The notes beneath the pieces are model-generated. The model was not told the origin of the DNA, ran no database searches, and saw only the letters and a program-made list of their open reading frames with translations. The position numbers and the translations under genes were made by a program. A stretch of DNA of 64,000 bases, taken from JAGNKE01 sp965230245. Lineage in GTDB: Bacteria > Pseudomonadota > Alphaproteobacteria > Micavibrionales > Micavibrionaceae. Positions 61,453-64,000 of the stretch are shown piece after piece. The stretch lies in contig OZ246000.1 of assembly GCA_965230245.1 (NCBI GenBank), positions 1,178,001 through 1,242,000 on the forward strand, given 5' to 3'. How positions within the stretch are numbered: the stretch's first letter is position 1; each line of letters opens with the position of its first letter.

Positions 61453-62646
61453 TTAAACCGAAAAACGACAATCTTCTTCCTCTTGATATTTTTCGGTCCA
61501 ATTGATCATGACCCTCATACCAACACCCAGCATCAAAAACCCGGCCGCCATTGGCAGCAGCGTTCCGTTATAAAGCTGTCCGATGATGACCCCGATCACA
61601 ATGGAAATACCTGTAGAGACAAAACTAACATATGCCGAACCTAGCCCCGCCATGTGTCCCATAGGCTCCAGCGCCATCGCACCCATATTCCCGAACATAA
61701 GCCCAAGACAGAAAAAACAAAGCCATGTAAACAGCATAAAGACAATAAACGGCGCACCCCAGAATAAAACGATGACAAGAAAAACAGCGGACGCCCCCAG
61801 AATGATATTCACGGCAAGATTTGTAATGCAACGCATACCATATCGTTTCACAAGCCTTGAATTTGTAAAAAAAGCAACGCCGACACCCATGGCAAGAATG
61901 CCGAAATAAATGGCAAACATCTCATCAACGTTGTAGATGTCCTCAAAAATCTGCTTTGAGCTGCTCAAATATGCCACCAAAGCCGAAAACGCCAGACCGC
62001 TGGTAACGGAATATCCAAATGTGACCCGTGTCCTCGTCGCTTCCATAAATCCGCTGACGATAGCTTGTATCGAAAAAGGTCTTCTGTTTTCCGGTGTAAG
62101 GGTTTCCTCCTGTCTGAAATGGGTCCATGTCCAGACAACCGCGCAGGCGGCAACAAAAAACCAGAATATGCCCCGCCAGTCTGAAAAGAACAAAATGAAT
62201 TGCCCCAGAGAAGGCGCGACGACAGGAATAAGGATAAAGATACCCATAATCATGGACATCACCTGTGCCATATCTCTGCCCTTAAATTTGTCACGCACGA
62301 TAGTAACAGTAACAATTCGTGGCGATGCGACACCGACACCCTGAATAAAGCGCCCGATCAGCATAAGAGTTAGATCCGAGGAAAAAATGGAGATCAAACA
62401 ACCGAAAAGATAAAGCCCCAAACCGTAATAAAGAGTGGGTTTTCTTCCTATTGCATCTGCAAGTTGGCCGTAAACGGCATAACCGACCATCATGCCCGCG
62501 AAAAACACGCCAATCACAAGCTGAATGCTATTTTCCCTCTCAACCTGTAAAGAGGCCTGAATGTCGGAGAAAGCCGGCAGGACGGCATCAATCGATAAGG
62601 CAACAAGCGCCGTCAGAGAGGCCATTAAAACAATAAATTCTTTCAA
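61453..62646 (-). CDS. Bcr/CflA-type MFS drug exporter
   Basis: 397 residues with 12 predicted membrane segments. GYAVYGQLADAIGRKPTLYYGL is the MFS loop motif, and GRFIQGVGVASPRIVTVTIVRDKFKG is the Bcr/CflA motif C. Likely exports small toxic compounds or metabolites. The N-terminus MKEFIVLMASLTALVALSIDAVLPAF is typical for the group. Confidence 0.92.
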   Translation of the reverse strand: MKEFIVLMASLTALVALSIDAVLPAFSDIQASLQVERENSIQLVIGVFFAGMMVGYAVYGQLADAIGRKPTLYYGLGLYLFGCLISIFSSDLTLMLIGRFIQGVGVASPRIVTVTIVRDKFKGRDMAQVMSMIMGIFILIPVVAPSLGQFILFFSDWRGIFWFFVAACAVVWTWTHFRQEETLTPENRRPFSIQAIVSGFMEATRTRVTFGYSVTSGLAFSALVAYLSSSKQIFEDIYNVDEMFAIYFGILAMGVGVAFFTNSRLVKRYGMRCITNLAVNIILGASAVFLVIVLFWGAPFIVFMLFTWLCFFCLGLMFGNMGAMALEPMGHMAGLGSAYVSFVSTGISIVIGVIIGQLYNGTLLPMAAGFLMLGVGMRVMINWTEKYQEEEDCRFSV

Positions 62647-62731
62647 GCTGAAAAGTCCCTACAAACAAGATAAAGAGCCGCCACTCGGTAGCAGCTAGAA
62701 AACACATTCACTTTGAGAGCTAAAAAGTTAC

Positions 62732-63337
62732 TTAAGCGCCTTTTACGCTGCGAAGTTTTTTCGAACTTTGAATATCATTCACCGGCTCCAACTCGACATT
62801 CTGTCCGGTATGCTTGGCTTCGACCACTTTCGCAAGATTGGCCAATCCTTCTTCATACTTTGCACCGATCATTTTTTCGCAGCTCATAAACAGATCGAAA
62901 AACTTGCCGACAAAATTATTCGTACCCTGCATTTGCCACGTCGTAAACGTTGTATCCCCGTGCGGCTCAAGCTTGAATTCAACTGTGCTTACACCCTTGA
63001 ACGGCTTGAAAAATTCGAGACGAATTTCGATGTGCTTCGGCTCATCGGCTTTTGTAATCGTCATCTTGCCGGAGCCGACCTCTTTATTCCCGTCCCATGT
63101 CATGGATGCGCCTTCACCGCTTTCGGGGCCTTCATAGGCGACCTTTGCGTCAGGGTCAATCTTCGCCCACGGAGACCACGCGTCCCATTTGTGGAAGTTT
63201 TCAATCTCTGGAAATACCGCGTCCGGACGAGCCGGCAAATGCGCGCTGCGGGAGACGCTGTATTCACTGGGGCGGCGTGCAACAAGAATAACCAGACCGA
63301 TGACGGCAAGAACAATAAGACCTAAAACAAGCTGCAT
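62732..63337 (-). CDS. SRPBCC (polyketide cyclase-like) membrane-anchored protein
   Basis: 201 residues from the chosen ATG. N-terminal membrane helix (LVLGLIVLAVIGLVILVA), then the SRPBCC fold: FPEIENFHKWDAWSPWAKIDPD, GEGASMTWDGN, KMTITKADEPKHIEIRLEFFKPF, TFTTWQMQG and the long final helix KMIGAKYEEGLANLAKVVE. Hydrophobic ligand binding is presumed. The longer reading frame adds 25 implausible residues; the chosen start is inferred from the hydrophobic N-terminus. Confidence 0.88.
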   Translation of the reverse strand: MQLVLGLIVLAVIGLVILVARRPSEYSVSRSAHLPARPDAVFPEIENFHKWDAWSPWAKIDPDAKVAYEGPESGEGASMTWDGNKEVGSGKMTITKADEPKHIEIRLEFFKPFKGVSTVEFKLEPHGDTTFTTWQMQGTNNFVGKFFDLFMSCEKMIGAKYEEGLANLAKVVEAKHTGQNVELEPVNDIQSSKKLRSVKGA

Positions 63338-63455
63338 GACAGCGCCCCCCAAAAAATAATTTAACGAATGCATGCAGTATTCATGTTTTGACACGTTATC
63401 GCAACAAAACATTTCACCAAAAGACAGCGTGAAACGAAAGCAAATTGAATACAGA

Positions 63456-63995
63456 CTAGCTTAGTGTGTTTTCCCATTCGACGTTGAATCGATTCGGCTC
63501 GGGCCTGGCCTCTCCGGCGTTTTCTTCTCGGCGATCGACCACTCGTCCGCTGTAATGTCCAGGGTCTCCATCTTCTCCTGCAAAGACGGCTTCGAAGTTT
63601 CCGACGGGGGCGTCGTGGTTGATTTTGACGGTTTGCCATTTTCTGAATTCTTCGAATCCATCGATTTCCCTTTCATCTACGTCCCATCCGCCCTTTGCGG
63701 CAAAGGCGATGGTAACAGGTTCATGAATAATGGCGGTTGGATCACCCGTGTCCGGGTCATTGAAGTATTCCGCAGCCTTGATCACGCGGTTAAGCGGATC
63801 GGTATTCCAATGCGGTGCGCCTTGTTGTTTAACACGGAACATCATGGCGCCATAATCGACAACGCCCGTGCTCATCAGTTCCTCCCACTTACGGGTGAAG
63901 TCCTTCGTCATCTGTACGCCCATCGGCAACATACCGGCATGCAGCTCACCCTTATCCTTGCGATGCTGTTTATATGTTTCGGCATCCAGCAACAA
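63456..63995 (-). CDS. Hypothetical protein, N-terminus at window edge
   Basis: 179 residues visible; the frame reaches the end of the window, with only a TTG as possible start, so the gene probably begins outside. Mostly polar and acidic, with Asp/Glu-rich loops and Trp residues (RKWEELMS, GAPHWNTDP, GGWDVDEREID). No family recognised and no signal peptide in the visible part. Confidence 0.6.
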   Translation of the reverse strand: MLLDAETYKQHRKDKGELHAGMLPMGVQMTKDFTRKWEELMSTGVVDYGAMMFRVKQQGAPHWNTDPLNRVIKAAEYFNDPDTGDPTAIIHEPVTIAFAAKGGWDVDEREIDGFEEFRKWQTVKINHDAPVGNFEAVFAGEDGDPGHYSGRVVDRREENAGEARPEPNRFNVEWENTLS

Positions 63996-64000
63996 TCCGG

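Noticed and set aside
62732..63412. Longer start for the SRPBCC protein
   Set aside because: The extra 25 residues are Cys/His-rich and precede a typical N-terminal membrane helix; the inner ATG is the more natural start.

Overview
The window looks like a stretch of an alphaproteobacterial chromosome of moderate GC. The pointers are an ornithine decarboxylase behind a structured leader, the carboxy(nor)spermidine polyamine route, a phasin, a LemA/M48 pair, BI-1 and MscL, a DUF1365/Cfa/SOUL/FeS-photolyase photoprotection operon, FlgK/FlgL, and a type IV secretion core of the Dot/Icm (IncI Tra) kind. A Micavibrio-like or related lineage is possible, but this is inference from gene content; no rRNA is present to settle it.

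Layout. 1-4.4 kb: an unknown gene, then flgK-flgL behind a good sigma-54 promoter. 4.4-11.9 kb (minus strand): a type IVB secretion block read as DsbC-like protein, unknown acidic-tailed protein, lytic transglycosylase, dotD, dotC, dotB, icmT and a two-domain TcpQ-like protein. The dotD-dotC-dotB-icmT order matches traH-I-J-K of IncI plasmids. 12-19.4 kb: FIST sensor, lemA/kinase/M48, TPR-methyltransferase, BI-1, mscL. 19.5-21.1 kb: tRNA-Ala(GGC), followed by an AT-rich islet with a frameshifted gene, an IclR regulator and a possible small transcript. 21.1-25.3 kb: CNNM/CorC protein, a DxD glycosyltransferase and a two-component system. 25.4-34.7 kb: one tight ten-gene operon (FAD oxidoreductase, DUF1365, Cfa, chalcone-isomerase-like, MFS, DUF3833, two SDRs, SOUL, FeS-type photolyase), resembling photo-oxidative lipid-modification loci. 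34.8-44.7 kb: glnD, a LapG-like protease fused to an apparent c-di-GMP-binding MshEN module, hldE, two FlgO-like lipoproteins, a SPOR-tailed DD-carboxypeptidase and a histone-H1-like phasin.

44.7-53 kb is the accessory part: an RTX serralysin-type protease with an internal duplication, a frameshifted secreted protein, a divergent pair of unknowns (CheD/NTAN1-like deamidase candidate; ChaN/TIKI-like protein), a decayed RTX C-terminus and an M15-type peptidase. 53-64 kb: fatty acid desaturase with a duplicated palindromic operator, GST, the polyamine module (ODC with leader peptide and attenuator, SET protein, carboxynorspermidine decarboxylase and synthase, agmatinase), a DJ-1/PfpI protein, an MFS exporter, an SRPBCC protein and a gene cut by the window end.

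Most promising for new biology are the single-chain c-di-GMP sensor/LapG protease, the ODC leader-peptide attenuator, and the possible link between the Dot/Icm-like secretion core and nearby orphan enzymes with effector-like folds. No function assigned here has been tested by a database search; calls rest on motifs and family knowledge.
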